A DNA stretch of 40,122 bases from Desulfamplus sp. (lineage in GTDB: Bacteria > Desulfobacterota > Desulfobacteria > Desulfobacterales > Desulfobacteraceae): assembly GCA_015232465.1 (NCBI GenBank), contig JADFZO010000014.1, positions 1 through 40,122 of the forward strand, written 5' to 3'. Of the stretch, positions 17,915-27,809 are shown piece after piece. Position 1 is the stretch's first letter. Every line of letters starts with the position of its first letter. Under the pieces are notes generated by a model that saw nothing but the letters and a program-made list of their open reading frames with translations, was not told where the DNA came from and searched no databases. Position numbers and translations under genes: made by a program.

Positions 17915-18946
17915 ATGAAAGATCAACCAATTTTACTTTTGACAGGAAACGAAATTTTAACACTCTTTAACAGGCGTGAAAAAGAGATTATGGAGGCTGT
18001 TGCTTCGGCTGCGTTAATTCACAAAACTGGTGATGCAACACTTCCACACTCCAATTTTGTCTTTTTTCCAAAGAAACCACGAGATCGCATTATTGCTCTG
18101 CCCGGCTATCTTGGCGGAGATTTTAAAACTGCTGGAATCAAGTGGATCGCCTCGTTTCCTGAAAATGTGAATAAGGGTATAGAGCGTGCATCGGCTGTTT
18201 TGATTCTAAACAGCATGGAAAATGGCAGACCTAAAGCTATTATGGAAAGCTCAATCATCAGTGCAAGACGAACAGCAGCCTCCGCTGCAATTGCTGGAGA
18301 TATACTAAGAGCTGGCAAAGCTGTTGAACGTCTTGGGCTTATTGGGTGCGGACCGATAAATTTTGAGGTTTTGCGATTTCTTCAAGTTAAACAGCCTTCG
18401 ATCAAAACGCTTATTTTGTATGATCTTGATCCAAAACGTGCAGAGCAGTTTGCATCAAAATCTCTTGTAAGAACACCTGATTTATCAATAGAATACGCAA
18501 AGAGCTATGACGAAGTTTTAGCTGGAGGCGATATTACAGTCTTTTGCACAACTGCTGTTGTTCCCTACTTAGGCGATATTAGTTCTTGTCCAAAAGATTC
18601 GGTAATTTTACACGTTTCGTTAAGAGATTTGACCCCAGAGGTTATCTTGCAGGCTGACAATATTGTAGATGATCCTGACCACGTTTTAAAGGCAAATACA
18701 TCTTTGCATCTACTCGAGCAAAAAATCGGAAAACGCGACTTTATAAGAGGCACACTTGCCGATATTCTTGATGGCTCTCAGCCGCCAAGAGTTGAGGGTA
18801 AAATTCCAATTTTTAGCCCATTTGGAATGGGACTTCTTGATTTAGCATTAGGAGAGCTTGCCTTAAAACTTGCACACGAACAGAAGATGGGTCAGGAGAT
18901 ACACGGTTTTTTCCCGCCGTCATGGATAGAACAGCCAGATCGATAA
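17915..18946 (+). CDS. sbnB: N-[(2S)-2-amino-2-carboxyethyl]-L-glutamate dehydrogenase, SbnB-type
   Basis: This is a 343-residue member of the ornithine cyclodeaminase/mu-crystallin family. Typical SbnB segments are TAGIKWIASFPENVNKGIER, SIISARRTAASAA and the NAD-binding loop LGLIGCGPINFEVL, followed by HVSLRDLTPE. Family knowledge: SbnB oxidatively cleaves the SbnA product to 2-oxoglutarate and L-2,3-diaminopropionate. A strong AAGGAG lies 6 bases before the ATG. It sits directly upstream of the NRPS whose first adenylation pocket is acidic, consistent with Dap supply to that module. Its partner sbnA is about 10 kb upstream on the other side of the ATPase and AONS genes. Confidence 0.92.
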   Translation: MKDQPILLLTGNEILTLFNRREKEIMEAVASAALIHKTGDATLPHSNFVFFPKKPRDRIIALPGYLGGDFKTAGIKWIASFPENVNKGIERASAVLILNSMENGRPKAIMESSIISARRTAASAAIAGDILRAGKAVERLGLIGCGPINFEVLRFLQVKQPSIKTLILYDLDPKRAEQFASKSLVRTPDLSIEYAKSYDEVLAGGDITVFCTTAVVPYLGDISSCPKDSVILHVSLRDLTPEVILQADNIVDDPDHVLKANTSLHLLEQKIGKRDFIRGTLADILDGSQPPRVEGKIPIFSPFGMGLLDLALGELALKLAHEQKMGQEIHGFFPPSWIEQPDR

Positions 18947-18995
18947 ATTCTAAAGATAACAGGTTCAAAATTAAAATTATGGAACTCGTAAGCCT

Positions 18996-21900
18996 ATGAA
19001 AACACAGATATTTGAAATAGTTGCAAAAATAGTTAAAAAAGCCTCTGGCATTGATATGAACAAGGTCGATATTACAAACGACTATATCAGTTTAGGTTTT
19101 GACTCATTGGTTGTTGTACGTATTGATCAGGAGATACGAAAGCAGTTCAACCTTGAAATTGATATGGGGCTTTACTATGATGAGCTTGATTCTCTATCAA
19201 AACTGCTTGATTACATAGCTGCCAATATAGCTCCAAGTTGGGTATCAGAGCATAGGCAGCCTATATCTCAAGAGCCATCTGAACCTCCTCCAATCTCTAA
19301 TATTGAAACTATCGCCTACCCTACCCCACTACAACAATTTGAGATGCCAAGCTCTTTAGTATCTGCAACTAAACATATATCTGGTATTGAAAAACTTTTA
19401 AGCGAACAGATGCGGGCTATGTCTGATCTTATGCACCGCCAGTTAGATGTATTAGGAGCACACGGCAACAGAACAGCAACTAAATCAGCCCCCTCCATAG
19501 AGTTTAAACCACCTAAAAATTTCGTATCTTCTGATCCTTCAAATGATCTGTCAAATACTCTGTCAAAACCATCAAAACCTGATTTAGCAGAGCCTCCAAA
19601 ACCAAAGATGTCAGAAGTTAGAGCAATGAAGTTTGATCCTGACAAGCTCAATGAGTTGCAGCAGGAGTTTTTGGACAGATTTATTCCGCCATACATAGCT
19701 CGAACAAAAAGCTCAAAAGAGTATGCTCGAAAATATAGAGATCATCTTGCAGATTGGATTAATACGCTTGGATTTAGACGTAGCATCAAAGAGATTGTCT
19801 ATCCTATTGTCTCAGCACGCTCTTTAGGCTCAAGGGTGTGGGATATTGATGGCAACGAATATATTGATATTGCAATGGGTTATGGGGTAAATCTTTTTGG
19901 TCATGCCCCTAAGTTTGTTACTGACGCTATTCAAGAGCAGCTTGAAAGGGGTTTTGATTTAGGTCCGCAAAATCAGTTGGTAGGAGAGGTTGCATCGCTT
20001 ATCAGTGAGATGACTGGCATGGATCGTGTGGCATTTTGCAACACTGGAAGCGAAGCTGTTATGATGGCTCTTCGTGTGGCTCAAGCTCTTACTCGAAAAG
20101 ATCGAGTTGCTCTTTTTATGGGTTCGTATCATGGCAACTCTGATTTAGTAATCAAAGATACTCTGCTGTTGCGTTACGGAGAGGATTCTGCACTTACAAT
20201 TATTCGAGAAAATGCCCATGAGCTTGCAGCAGTTCTTGTTGAACCTGTTCAGAGTCGAAATCCATCACTTCAGCCAAAAGAGTTTTTGCACAAATTACGA
20301 GAATTGACCAAAGAGCTTGGAATCATTCTAATTTTTGATGAGATGATAAACGGATTCCGATCTCACCCTGGAGGAGCACAGGCGATATTTGAAGTTCGTG
20401 CAGATATGGCAACCTACGGAAAAGTTCCAGCAGGCGGAATGCCAATTGGAATTGTTGCTGGCTCAAACGAGTGCATGAAGGTCATTGACGGCGGGCTTTG
20501 GGATTACGGCGATGATTCTGTTCCGGGTCAAGAGGTTATATTTTTTGGTGGAACATTTTGCAAACACCCTTTGACTATGGCAGCAGCCCACGCATCACTT
20601 CTTCACATGAAAAATAGAGGTGCAGCTCTACAAGATGAGGTCAATAGACGAACAGAAAAATTTGCAAATGAGATAAATCAATTTTTTCAAAAAGAGAATA
20701 TAGCCATTAAAATATCGTGGTTTGCATCGCAATTTATCTTTGAGCCAACACTACCAATCTATAAACAGCCTGTCCCGCCTCCTGATATGACTGTCTGGTT
20801 CCATCTTATGATGTCAAAGGGAATATACACATGGGAAAGAAGAGTCTGCTTCTTTTCAGAGGCTCATACAGATAACGATGTAAGACGCATAGTTGAGGCA
20901 ATTAAAGAGAGTTCTCTTGAGTTAAAGGCTGCTGGTTTTCCACTTTTTGGTGGAATAGGTAAAGATGGTGATACTCCACCAGAAAATAAAAAAAAAACAG
21001 ATGAATCAACTCAAGATACGATAAAAAATAGAGGAAATGAGAGTTCTGATACGATAACTCTTCCAATGACTCAAGCACAGCAGCAGCTTTGGTTCTTAGC
21101 TGAGTTGAACGAAAATGCGATACCTGCATATATTGAAACCGTAGCTGTTCGATTGAGCGGAAAATTAGATAGAGATACACTTTCTAAGGCAGCGTCTGAT
21201 TTGGTTGCAAGACACGCTGCACTTCGCACTGTAATGGCAGGCGATGGTAAAAATCAGAAAATTTTACCGACAATTTCGTGCGAAATCGAATTTACTCAAG
21301 CACCAGATATTTTAAAATCAGATAGCGATGATCCAATGCAAATCTGGTTAAAAAATAATAGTCAATCGACATTTGATCTTGTAAATGGACCGCTATTTTC
21401 ATTTAAACTTCTTGAGCTTGATCCTAATACTCATATTTTGGCTATGAATTTTCACCATATTGTGATGGACGGTCGATCTGTTAATGTTATTCTTAGAGAT
21501 TTAATAAGCTTTTATAGTAGTAGATTGAGTAATCACCCTTTTGACCCTGAACCAGCTCCTGATCTACGTGCATATCAAAGCTGGTTAGAAGGCTATTTAT
21601 CATCAGAAGAGTGCAAAAAAGATCAGGAGTTCTGGACAAAGCTCTTTCCAGAGACAATACCAATGGTCGATTTTCCAACTGATCGTAGCCGTCCATCTAT
21701 TTTCACATTTAAAGGGGCAAGACACCACATATCTGCTGATCCAGCGATTCTCTCTAAATGTTTTACAATTGGAAGAAGCAGAAGGCTTACTCCATTTATG
21801 ACAATGATCTCGCTATATACGCTTTGGCTCCATAAATTAACTGGTCGCGATGAGGTTGTTATTGGATTTCCAGTTGGAGGACGATTTTTTCCAGATAGCG

Positions 21901-24900
21901 ATGATTTAGTTGGTTACTGTACCCATTTAGTGCCGTTTGTCAGCAGATACGATGCAAACCTCTCATTTAGCCAATATTTAGATCGTTCGCGTGAGAGCTT
22001 AACATCAGCCTATCGACATCAAAAATACCCGTTTGGTCAACTAATCAGAAATCTTCAATTTGAGCAAGATTTAAGTCGTGGATCAGTTATCGCATCAGAG
22101 TTTAATTTAGATCAGGTTCAAGATATTCCACCTTTAGATGGTCTTACTCTATCGCTCATTGATATTCCATTAAGCTACGTTAAATATGATTTTAACTTAG
22201 AGATAATGGAGGTTGCTGGGCAGTATCAGTTTAAATTTGAGTACGCAACTGATCTATTTGAGCCTTTGACTATTGCACGAATATCTAACCACTTTATGAC
22301 TCTTATTAATGGTGTCTGTGCAAAACCAGAAGAGCCTCTACGTAAAATATCGCTACTAACAGAAGATGAGCGTTATCAGATGCTCACATTGTGGAATCAA
22401 ACAGATCGTGATTTTGCACTAAACATACCGTTTCATCGTCTATTTGAAGAGCAGGTAAGTCTCAATCCTGATAGGGTGGCAGCCTCTTTTTCTGAACCTG
22501 ATAAGCTCGTTGAGAGTATGACATATCGTGAACTAAATGGTTATGCTAACCGTTTAGCATACAATTTAAAAAATTTGTTAAAAACAGTTGATAAATCCAA
22601 TTTCAATGTAGAAAAGTTAGAAAATAGGGATTTGCCTCCACTAATTCCAATTTTAGCAGAGAGAAGCTGCCGTTTTTTAGTTGCTATTATTGGAATTTTT
22701 AAAGCTGGTTGTGCCTATCTTCCGTTAGACCCAGAGCACCCAGCAGATCGCATAAGCACAATTTTAAATCAAGTCTCAGCTCCAATAGTTTTAGCTGAAA
22801 AGCAGTTCTCTACCCTTATAGAGTCAGCAATAACAACGATGAAGGCAATATCTGCAACTATAAGCAGTCCACCAAAAAATCTAACTTCGCCACCTCGTGT
22901 TATCTGGTTTGAGGAGTCTATCTGCCACTCATCTTTAACCGCTGATGATGAAAAAAATCTTCCATACAACCTTAAAGCTGATTCGTCAGAGAATCTTGCA
23001 TACATAATTTTTACATCTGGCTCAACTGGTCTTCCAAAGGGTGCGATGGTTCAGCAAAAAGGAATGGTCAACCATATTTACGCAAAAATCGAAGATTTGG
23101 GCATCACAAAAAACGATGTTGTTGCACAAAATGCCTCTCAATGTTTTGATATTTCGGTTTGGCAATTTTTAGCAGCACTCTTAAAAGGCGGGCGTGTTGA
23201 GATTATGAATAACGAAACAGCCCATGATCCAAATAGCTTATTAGAGGTTGCTACAAAGCAGAAGGTAACAATACTTGAGGTTGTTCCATCGCTTCTTCGT
23301 GTTATTTTAGAAAATAGTGATTTAAGTAAAAACGAGAGTCGATTGAGTAATTTAAGATGGCTTGTCCCAACTGGAGAAGCCCTGCCTCCAAGCCTCTGTA
23401 TTGAGTGGTTTAAACATTACCCTCATATTTCAGTCTTAAATGCCTATGGACCAACTGAGTGTTCTGACGATGTTGCACACTACTGCCTAAATGATGCTCC
23501 TGCTCCAAATATTGCTAACATTCCGATTGGTCGCCCAGTTGCAAACATGCGTCTTTATATTCTTGATCAAAACTTAGAGCCAGTACCGATTGGAGTGGCT
23601 GGAGAGCTTTGGGTAGGCGGTGTTGGCGTGGGTTTAGGCTATCTTAATCGGGCAGATTTAACAGCTAAATCTTTCATACCTGATCCATTTAATCCAGCCC
23701 CAAATGCAAGGCTATATCGCACTGGTGATCTTGCACAATTTTTGCCAGATGGAAATATTCTATTTTTAGGACGCGAGGATCATCAGGTTAAAATACGTGG
23801 ATTTAGAATCGAACTTGGAGAGATTGAGGCAACTCTTGCACGCAACCCAATGGTAAAAGAGTTGGTGGTTACAGCTTCGCAAATTAGCACATCTAACTCT
23901 TCGCAAACTGGACTAACAGCTTACGTTGTCTTTAATCAAACTATCACGGATGCTATTTCAGATGTAAATTTCGAGTTAGATTCAGACTCTGAAAGGATCG
24001 AAAATATCAGAACTTATCTTAGTCAAAGGCTTCCTAACTATATGGTTCCAGCCTATTTTGTCCCTATGGATAAGCTCCCTTTGACCCCAAACGGTAAGAT
24101 TGATCGAAAGGCTCTTCCAAATCCAACCAAGCTCGTAATTGAGTCAGCAGACCCTTTTGAGCCTCCTCGCAATGATGCTGAAAGAGCTATTGCAGAGGTT
24201 TTAGCAGAGGTTCTAAATCGAACATCAATTGGCATCTATGATAACTACTTTTCATTAGGGGGTGATTCAATTCAGGCGATTCAAGCTGTCGCAAGGATTC
24301 AGGCACGAGGTTATGCTCTAAAACTTCGCGATATTTTTCAATATCCAACTGTTGCTGAACTTGCTCCGCGTCTGACTCGTCGAAGTCGTGAAATTGACCA
24401 AAAAACAGTTACTGGTTCAGTAGTTCCAACTCCTCTTCAAAGCTGGCTACTCTCACACGATCACGATATTATTCACCATTACAATCAGGCGATAACTCTG
24501 CATTTTAAAACAAAATTGGAAATCGCACATCTGCAAGCTGCCTTAGAGTCTATTATGGTTCACCACGACTCTTTAAGGCTCACTGTGCAAAATTCTGAGT
24601 TAAATATCAAAGATATAGAGTTAAAACCTGAGCTTATAGTTGCCCCATTTGAAAAGTTTAAAGAGGTAAGCAATAGACTGCATCGCTCAATTGATATTGC
24701 AAACGGACCGCTTTTAAAATCTGCTCTCTTTAAAGGTAAAGATGGCGATTCGCTTCTACTTGTTATTCACCATCTAACTGTAGATGCTGTTTCGTGGCAG
24801 ATTTTGGTTCAAGATATTGTTACAGCTTACAACGCCCACTCAAAAGGAGATTTAATAACTCTTCCTGCTAAAACTGACTCTTTTCAATATTGGTCTAATG

Positions 24901-27212
24901 AGTTAAATAAAATTGCAGAAAAGTTTAAAACTGGTTCAATGGTTGAGCGTAAATATTGGGAAGATTTATCTAAAGAGACTGTAGATAGCCTTCCAATTGA
25001 TTTTACGCAAAAGCAACAAGATATTAGTGCTAATCCAAATGGATTATATAAAGATTCTGAGATGTTAGAGATAACCCTGCCAGCTTCTGATACGTCAATT
25101 TTAACGAGCAAGGCACACACTGCTTATCATACAGATATGAACGATCTTATCTTAACTGCGTTGGCTAAAGGATTACGCTATTGGGGCAATATTAATGCAG
25201 TTTTAATTGCACTTGAAGGTCATGGTCGAGATTTGATAGATAGAGCTATTGCTAATGATGTTGACAGCAATATTGACATCTCTCGTACTGTTGGCTGGTT
25301 TACAACTTCGTATCCTGTTATGCTAAAGTTACCAGAGTCTAACGCAGAAGAGCTTGGATTGGCGATTAAGCAGATTAAGGAGAGTCTGCATAGCGTTCCT
25401 AATCGTGGATTTAACTTTGGTCTTCTCTATCCTCTTTTAAACTCTGAGATTCAAAATAGATTAGAGCCATCTATTAGCTTTAACTACTTAGGGGTTGTTG
25501 ATGCAGAAAATGAACTATTTAGAATAGAGCCAGCGGAGCATCTCGAACTTATTCACCCAGAAATGGGGCGACAATACACATTAGAACTTGAAGCAGAGAT
25601 ACGAAAATCAAAACTTTATATTGAAATCTACTACTCAAAAAACCAATATCAATATGAGACAATACGCCGTCTTGGTGCAATCGTAAAAGATTATCTTATT
25701 CAGATTATAGATCACTGTTCATCGCGTAAAATTCAAGAGCTAACGCCATCTGATTTTACATGGAAAGAGTTATCTTTACCGCAATTTGGAACACTTCTAA
25801 AAGAGAACAGATTAGCCCCAACTGAGATTCAAGATATATACCCCTTGACTCCAATGCAGGAGAATATGCTCTTTCATCGCCTTTACTCTAAAGACTCTGC
25901 ATATTTTGAGCAGTTTAGCTTTTCGTTAAATGGAAAACTAAATCTTCAGTGGTTTGAAATGGCTTGGAACATAGTTACTTTAAGGCATGACATACTTCGC
26001 ACAAATTTTATATACAAAGGCGTTCCAAGACCTCTGCAAGTGGTCAAAAGATCAGGCTCGATAGATTGGCACTATGAAGATATTTCAACTCTTGAGAATC
26101 ATGGTGCTAAAATCGAAAATTACAAAATAGATGAGCGTCAAAAGGGGTTTGAGCTTGATCGAGATATTTTGATGCGAATGAATATTTTTAAGATTGGGGC
26201 TGAGAAGTATGCTGCTATCTGGAGTTATCACCATATTCTTATGGACGGCTGGTGTTTAGGGCTTTTGATTCAAGATGTGCAGTTAGCCTATATGGATTTA
26301 AGCAGAGGGAAAAAACCGCAATTCACACCTGCCCCACAATATAGAGAGTATATTAGCTGGTTAGAGGAAAAAGCAGATTACGAGGCATCGTTGAGCTACT
26401 GGAGCGATTATTTAGAGGGATTTAAACCTATCACATCACTGCCACGCGATTTATCAGGAAATATTAAAGATGGTTCTGATATTCAAAGCCTTTACAGCTT
26501 TGGTCTAAATTCTGATCTTAGCCAGCAGTTAAGCAAAATTGCAAAAGAGCGTCAAATAACCATAAATACCTTAGTTCAATCTATTTGGGGGTTGCTGTTA
26601 GCTGAGGCTAATGGCGTCTCTGATGTTGTTTTTGGGGCTGCTGTTTCAGGTCGCCCTGCTTCAGTGCCAAATGTTGAAAGCATTGTTGGGCTTTTTCTCA
26701 ACTCTGTTCCAGTACGGGTAAAATTGCCAGATACTACCCCTTTTGGTGATATAATCAGAAATCTTCAATCAGAGAGTCTTGCTGGAGAGCCTCACCATTT
26801 TATCTCTTTAGCATCTATTCAGAGTGCTTGCGGGCTTGAGGCTCAACTTCTTGATCATGTTCTAATTTTTCAAAATTACCCATTAGGTGATGAGTTAGAA
26901 GAGCTTCAAAAGGAGTTTGATGTAGGGTTTAAATTTAGCGATTTAGAGGCTATGGAGCAGACAAATTACGATCTTTCGGTTGAAATTTATCCTATGCCAA
27001 ATATCAATTTTGATCTTCGATATAACTCTGATGTATATTCAACTGATAAGATAAGCTCTGTATCTAAAGATATTACCACCTTGTTTGAGGCAGTAGCTAA
27101 AAATCCAGATATGAGCGTTGGAGAACTTAAAGGGCTACTTACCTCATCTGACGAGCTTGGAGCAGAGGCAGATTTTCTTGCATCAGCCATGAATATTGAT
27201 GATGAGTTTTGA
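18996..27212 (+). CDS. Hybrid PKS/NRPS: ACP - aminotransferase - C - A - PCP - E - C
   Basis: This is a 2738-residue protein. An N-terminal ACP (Ser37 in LGFDSLVV) is followed by a helix (142-153) resembling the tail of the KS-AT protein. A class III PLP aminotransferase (about 250-690; Lys476 in ATYGKVPAGGMPIG) matches the beta-aminating domains of mycosubtilin and microcystin synthases. Next are a C domain (HHIVMDG at 820), an A domain (about 1145-1670; FTSGSTGLPKG at ~1339), a PCP (Ser1758 in GGDSI), an E domain (HHLTVDAVSW at 1925, EGHGRD, FNYLG), and a final C domain (HHILMDGW at 2412) with no A domain after it. By alignment to GrsA I read the pocket as D-I-W-E-V-T-A-D-D, acidic and consistent with a diamino acid. 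The protein accepts the polyketide, aminates it at C3, adds a D-residue (Dap predicted), and hands on to 29698-36138. Confidence 0.95.
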   Translation: MKTQIFEIVAKIVKKASGIDMNKVDITNDYISLGFDSLVVVRIDQEIRKQFNLEIDMGLYYDELDSLSKLLDYIAANIAPSWVSEHRQPISQEPSEPPPISNIETIAYPTPLQQFEMPSSLVSATKHISGIEKLLSEQMRAMSDLMHRQLDVLGAHGNRTATKSAPSIEFKPPKNFVSSDPSNDLSNTLSKPSKPDLAEPPKPKMSEVRAMKFDPDKLNELQQEFLDRFIPPYIARTKSSKEYARKYRDHLADWINTLGFRRSIKEIVYPIVSARSLGSRVWDIDGNEYIDIAMGYGVNLFGHAPKFVTDAIQEQLERGFDLGPQNQLVGEVASLISEMTGMDRVAFCNTGSEAVMMALRVAQALTRKDRVALFMGSYHGNSDLVIKDTLLLRYGEDSALTIIRENAHELAAVLVEPVQSRNPSLQPKEFLHKLRELTKELGIILIFDEMINGFRSHPGGAQAIFEVRADMATYGKVPAGGMPIGIVAGSNECMKVIDGGLWDYGDDSVPGQEVIFFGGTFCKHPLTMAAAHASLLHMKNRGAALQDEVNRRTEKFANEINQFFQKENIAIKISWFASQFIFEPTLPIYKQPVPPPDMTVWFHLMMSKGIYTWERRVCFFSEAHTDNDVRRIVEAIKESSLELKAAGFPLFGGIGKDGDTPPENKKKTDESTQDTIKNRGNESSDTITLPMTQAQQQLWFLAELNENAIPAYIETVAVRLSGKLDRDTLSKAASDLVARHAALRTVMAGDGKNQKILPTISCEIEFTQAPDILKSDSDDPMQIWLKNNSQSTFDLVNGPLFSFKLLELDPNTHILAMNFHHIVMDGRSVNVILRDLISFYSSRLSNHPFDPEPAPDLRAYQSWLEGYLSSEECKKDQEFWTKLFPETIPMVDFPTDRSRPSIFTFKGARHHISADPAILSKCFTIGRSRRLTPFMTMISLYTLWLHKLTGRDEVVIGFPVGGRFFPDSDDLVGYCTHLVPFVSRYDANLSFSQYLDRSRESLTSAYRHQKYPFGQLIRNLQFEQDLSRGSVIASEFNLDQVQDIPPLDGLTLSLIDIPLSYVKYDFNLEIMEVAGQYQFKFEYATDLFEPLTIARISNHFMTLINGVCAKPEEPLRKISLLTEDERYQMLTLWNQTDRDFALNIPFHRLFEEQVSLNPDRVAASFSEPDKLVESMTYRELNGYANRLAYNLKNLLKTVDKSNFNVEKLENRDLPPLIPILAERSCRFLVAIIGIFKAGCAYLPLDPEHPADRISTILNQVSAPIVLAEKQFSTLIESAITTMKAISATISSPPKNLTSPPRVIWFEESICHSSLTADDEKNLPYNLKADSSENLAYIIFTSGSTGLPKGAMVQQKGMVNHIYAKIEDLGITKNDVVAQNASQCFDISVWQFLAALLKGGRVEIMNNETAHDPNSLLEVATKQKVTILEVVPSLLRVILENSDLSKNESRLSNLRWLVPTGEALPPSLCIEWFKHYPHISVLNAYGPTECSDDVAHYCLNDAPAPNIANIPIGRPVANMRLYILDQNLEPVPIGVAGELWVGGVGVGLGYLNRADLTAKSFIPDPFNPAPNARLYRTGDLAQFLPDGNILFLGREDHQVKIRGFRIELGEIEATLARNPMVKELVVTASQISTSNSSQTGLTAYVVFNQTITDAISDVNFELDSDSERIENIRTYLSQRLPNYMVPAYFVPMDKLPLTPNGKIDRKALPNPTKLVIESADPFEPPRNDAERAIAEVLAEVLNRTSIGIYDNYFSLGGDSIQAIQAVARIQARGYALKLRDIFQYPTVAELAPRLTRRSREIDQKTVTGSVVPTPLQSWLLSHDHDIIHHYNQAITLHFKTKLEIAHLQAALESIMVHHDSLRLTVQNSELNIKDIELKPELIVAPFEKFKEVSNRLHRSIDIANGPLLKSALFKGKDGDSLLLVIHHLTVDAVSWQILVQDIVTAYNAHSKGDLITLPAKTDSFQYWSNELNKIAEKFKTGSMVERKYWEDLSKETVDSLPIDFTQKQQDISANPNGLYKDSEMLEITLPASDTSILTSKAHTAYHTDMNDLILTALAKGLRYWGNINAVLIALEGHGRDLIDRAIANDVDSNIDISRTVGWFTTSYPVMLKLPESNAEELGLAIKQIKESLHSVPNRGFNFGLLYPLLNSEIQNRLEPSISFNYLGVVDAENELFRIEPAEHLELIHPEMGRQYTLELEAEIRKSKLYIEIYYSKNQYQYETIRRLGAIVKDYLIQIIDHCSSRKIQELTPSDFTWKELSLPQFGTLLKENRLAPTEIQDIYPLTPMQENMLFHRLYSKDSAYFEQFSFSLNGKLNLQWFEMAWNIVTLRHDILRTNFIYKGVPRPLQVVKRSGSIDWHYEDISTLENHGAKIENYKIDERQKGFELDRDILMRMNIFKIGAEKYAAIWSYHHILMDGWCLGLLIQDVQLAYMDLSRGKKPQFTPAPQYREYISWLEEKADYEASLSYWSDYLEGFKPITSLPRDLSGNIKDGSDIQSLYSFGLNSDLSQQLSKIAKERQITINTLVQSIWGLLLAEANGVSDVVFGAAVSGRPASVPNVESIVGLFLNSVPVRVKLPDTTPFGDIIRNLQSESLAGEPHHFISLASIQSACGLEAQLLDHVLIFQNYPLGDELEELQKEFDVGFKFSDLEAMEQTNYDLSVEIYPMPNINFDLRYNSDVYSTDKISSVSKDITTLFEAVAKNPDMSVGELKGLLTSSDELGAEADFLASAMNIDDEF

Positions 27213-27213
27213 T

Positions 27214-27477
27214 ATGATTGATCTAAGTCGAAAACACCATAAAACATTAGAATTGATCTTTTCTCGACCTGTTAGTTCTAATATTAAATGGACTGATATT
27301 GAATCTCTTTTTATTGCTCTTGGTGCTGAGTTATCAGAACGTGAAGGTTCTCGAGTCGGAGTTAAATTGTTTGGAGAAAGACATGTTTTTCATAGACCGC
27401 ACTCATCCCCTGATACGGACAAAGGGGCTGTGGCAAGCATTCGTAAATGGTTTAGTGAAAATGGAGTTGAACCATGA
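27214..27477 (+). CDS. hicA: HicA-family toxin (mRNA interferase-like)
   Basis: This is an 87-residue protein starting at ATG 27214, one base after the NRPS stop; a longer in-frame start at 27196 would lie inside the NRPS. KHHKTLELIFSRPVSSNIKW, DIESLFIALGAELSEREGSR and HVFHRPH followed by KGAVASIRKWF match the long HicA variety with its double-stranded-RNA-binding-like fold; the His in VFHRPH is in the expected place for the catalytic His. Family knowledge: HicA cleaves mRNA and is neutralised by HicB. It overlaps hicB by four bases (ATGA), the usual toxin-first order. No own promoter is visible, and translation may be coupled to the NRPS gene. Confidence 0.88.
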   Translation: MIDLSRKHHKTLELIFSRPVSSNIKWTDIESLFIALGAELSEREGSRVGVKLFGERHVFHRPHSSPDTDKGAVASIRKWFSENGVEP

Positions 27478-27770
27478 TTAATACAATGAAAATTGAAGAC
27501 TATAAGGCTATAGTGCAGTATGACCCTGAGATTGAAATGTTTAGAGGTGAATTTATAGGTCTTAATGGTGGTGCTGATTTCTATGCAAAAGATATTGACG
27601 GATTACGTAAAGAGGGGGCTATTTCTTTAAAAGTCTTTCTTGATATGTGTAAAGAAGATGGAGTTGAACCGCTAAAAGAAAAATATTTAGATAAATTCAA
27701 CATTCAAATTCAACCAAAACTACATGCAGAAATTGCAACAAGAAATGTAGTTATAGGTAAAGTAAAATAG
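27474..27770 (+). CDS. hicB: HicB-family antitoxin, apparently C-terminally truncated
   Basis: This is a 98-residue protein whose start overlaps the hicA stop. The HicB core is clear: KIEDYKAIVQYDPEIEMFRG, then a segment with LKVFLDMCKEDGVEP, and IQIQPKLHAEIATRN at the start of what should be a ribbon-helix-helix. Homologs continue with a GxSLNxWV-type helix. Here the frame reads GKVK, TAG (27768-27770), Thr, TGA (27774-27776), Lys-Phe-Met, so the conserved Asn and Trp positions coincide with stop codons. The toxin-binding part should remain but DNA binding and autorepression are probably lost. Confidence 0.85.
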   Translation: MINTMKIEDYKAIVQYDPEIEMFRGEFIGLNGGADFYAKDIDGLRKEGAISLKVFLDMCKEDGVEPLKEKYLDKFNIQIQPKLHAEIATRNVVIGKVK

Positions 27771-27809
27771 ACGTGAAAATTTATGAAAATAAGGAAATCT
27801 TAATTAACC

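Noticed and set aside
6711-18946. sbnA/sbnB as evidence for a staphyloferrin B-type siderophore
   Set aside because: No NIS (IucA/IucC-like) synthetases or siderophore transporter are present; Dap here more likely feeds the NRPS.
27196-27213. Upstream ATG start for hicA
   Set aside because: It lies inside the NRPS coding end; ATG 27214 gives the normal family N-terminus.
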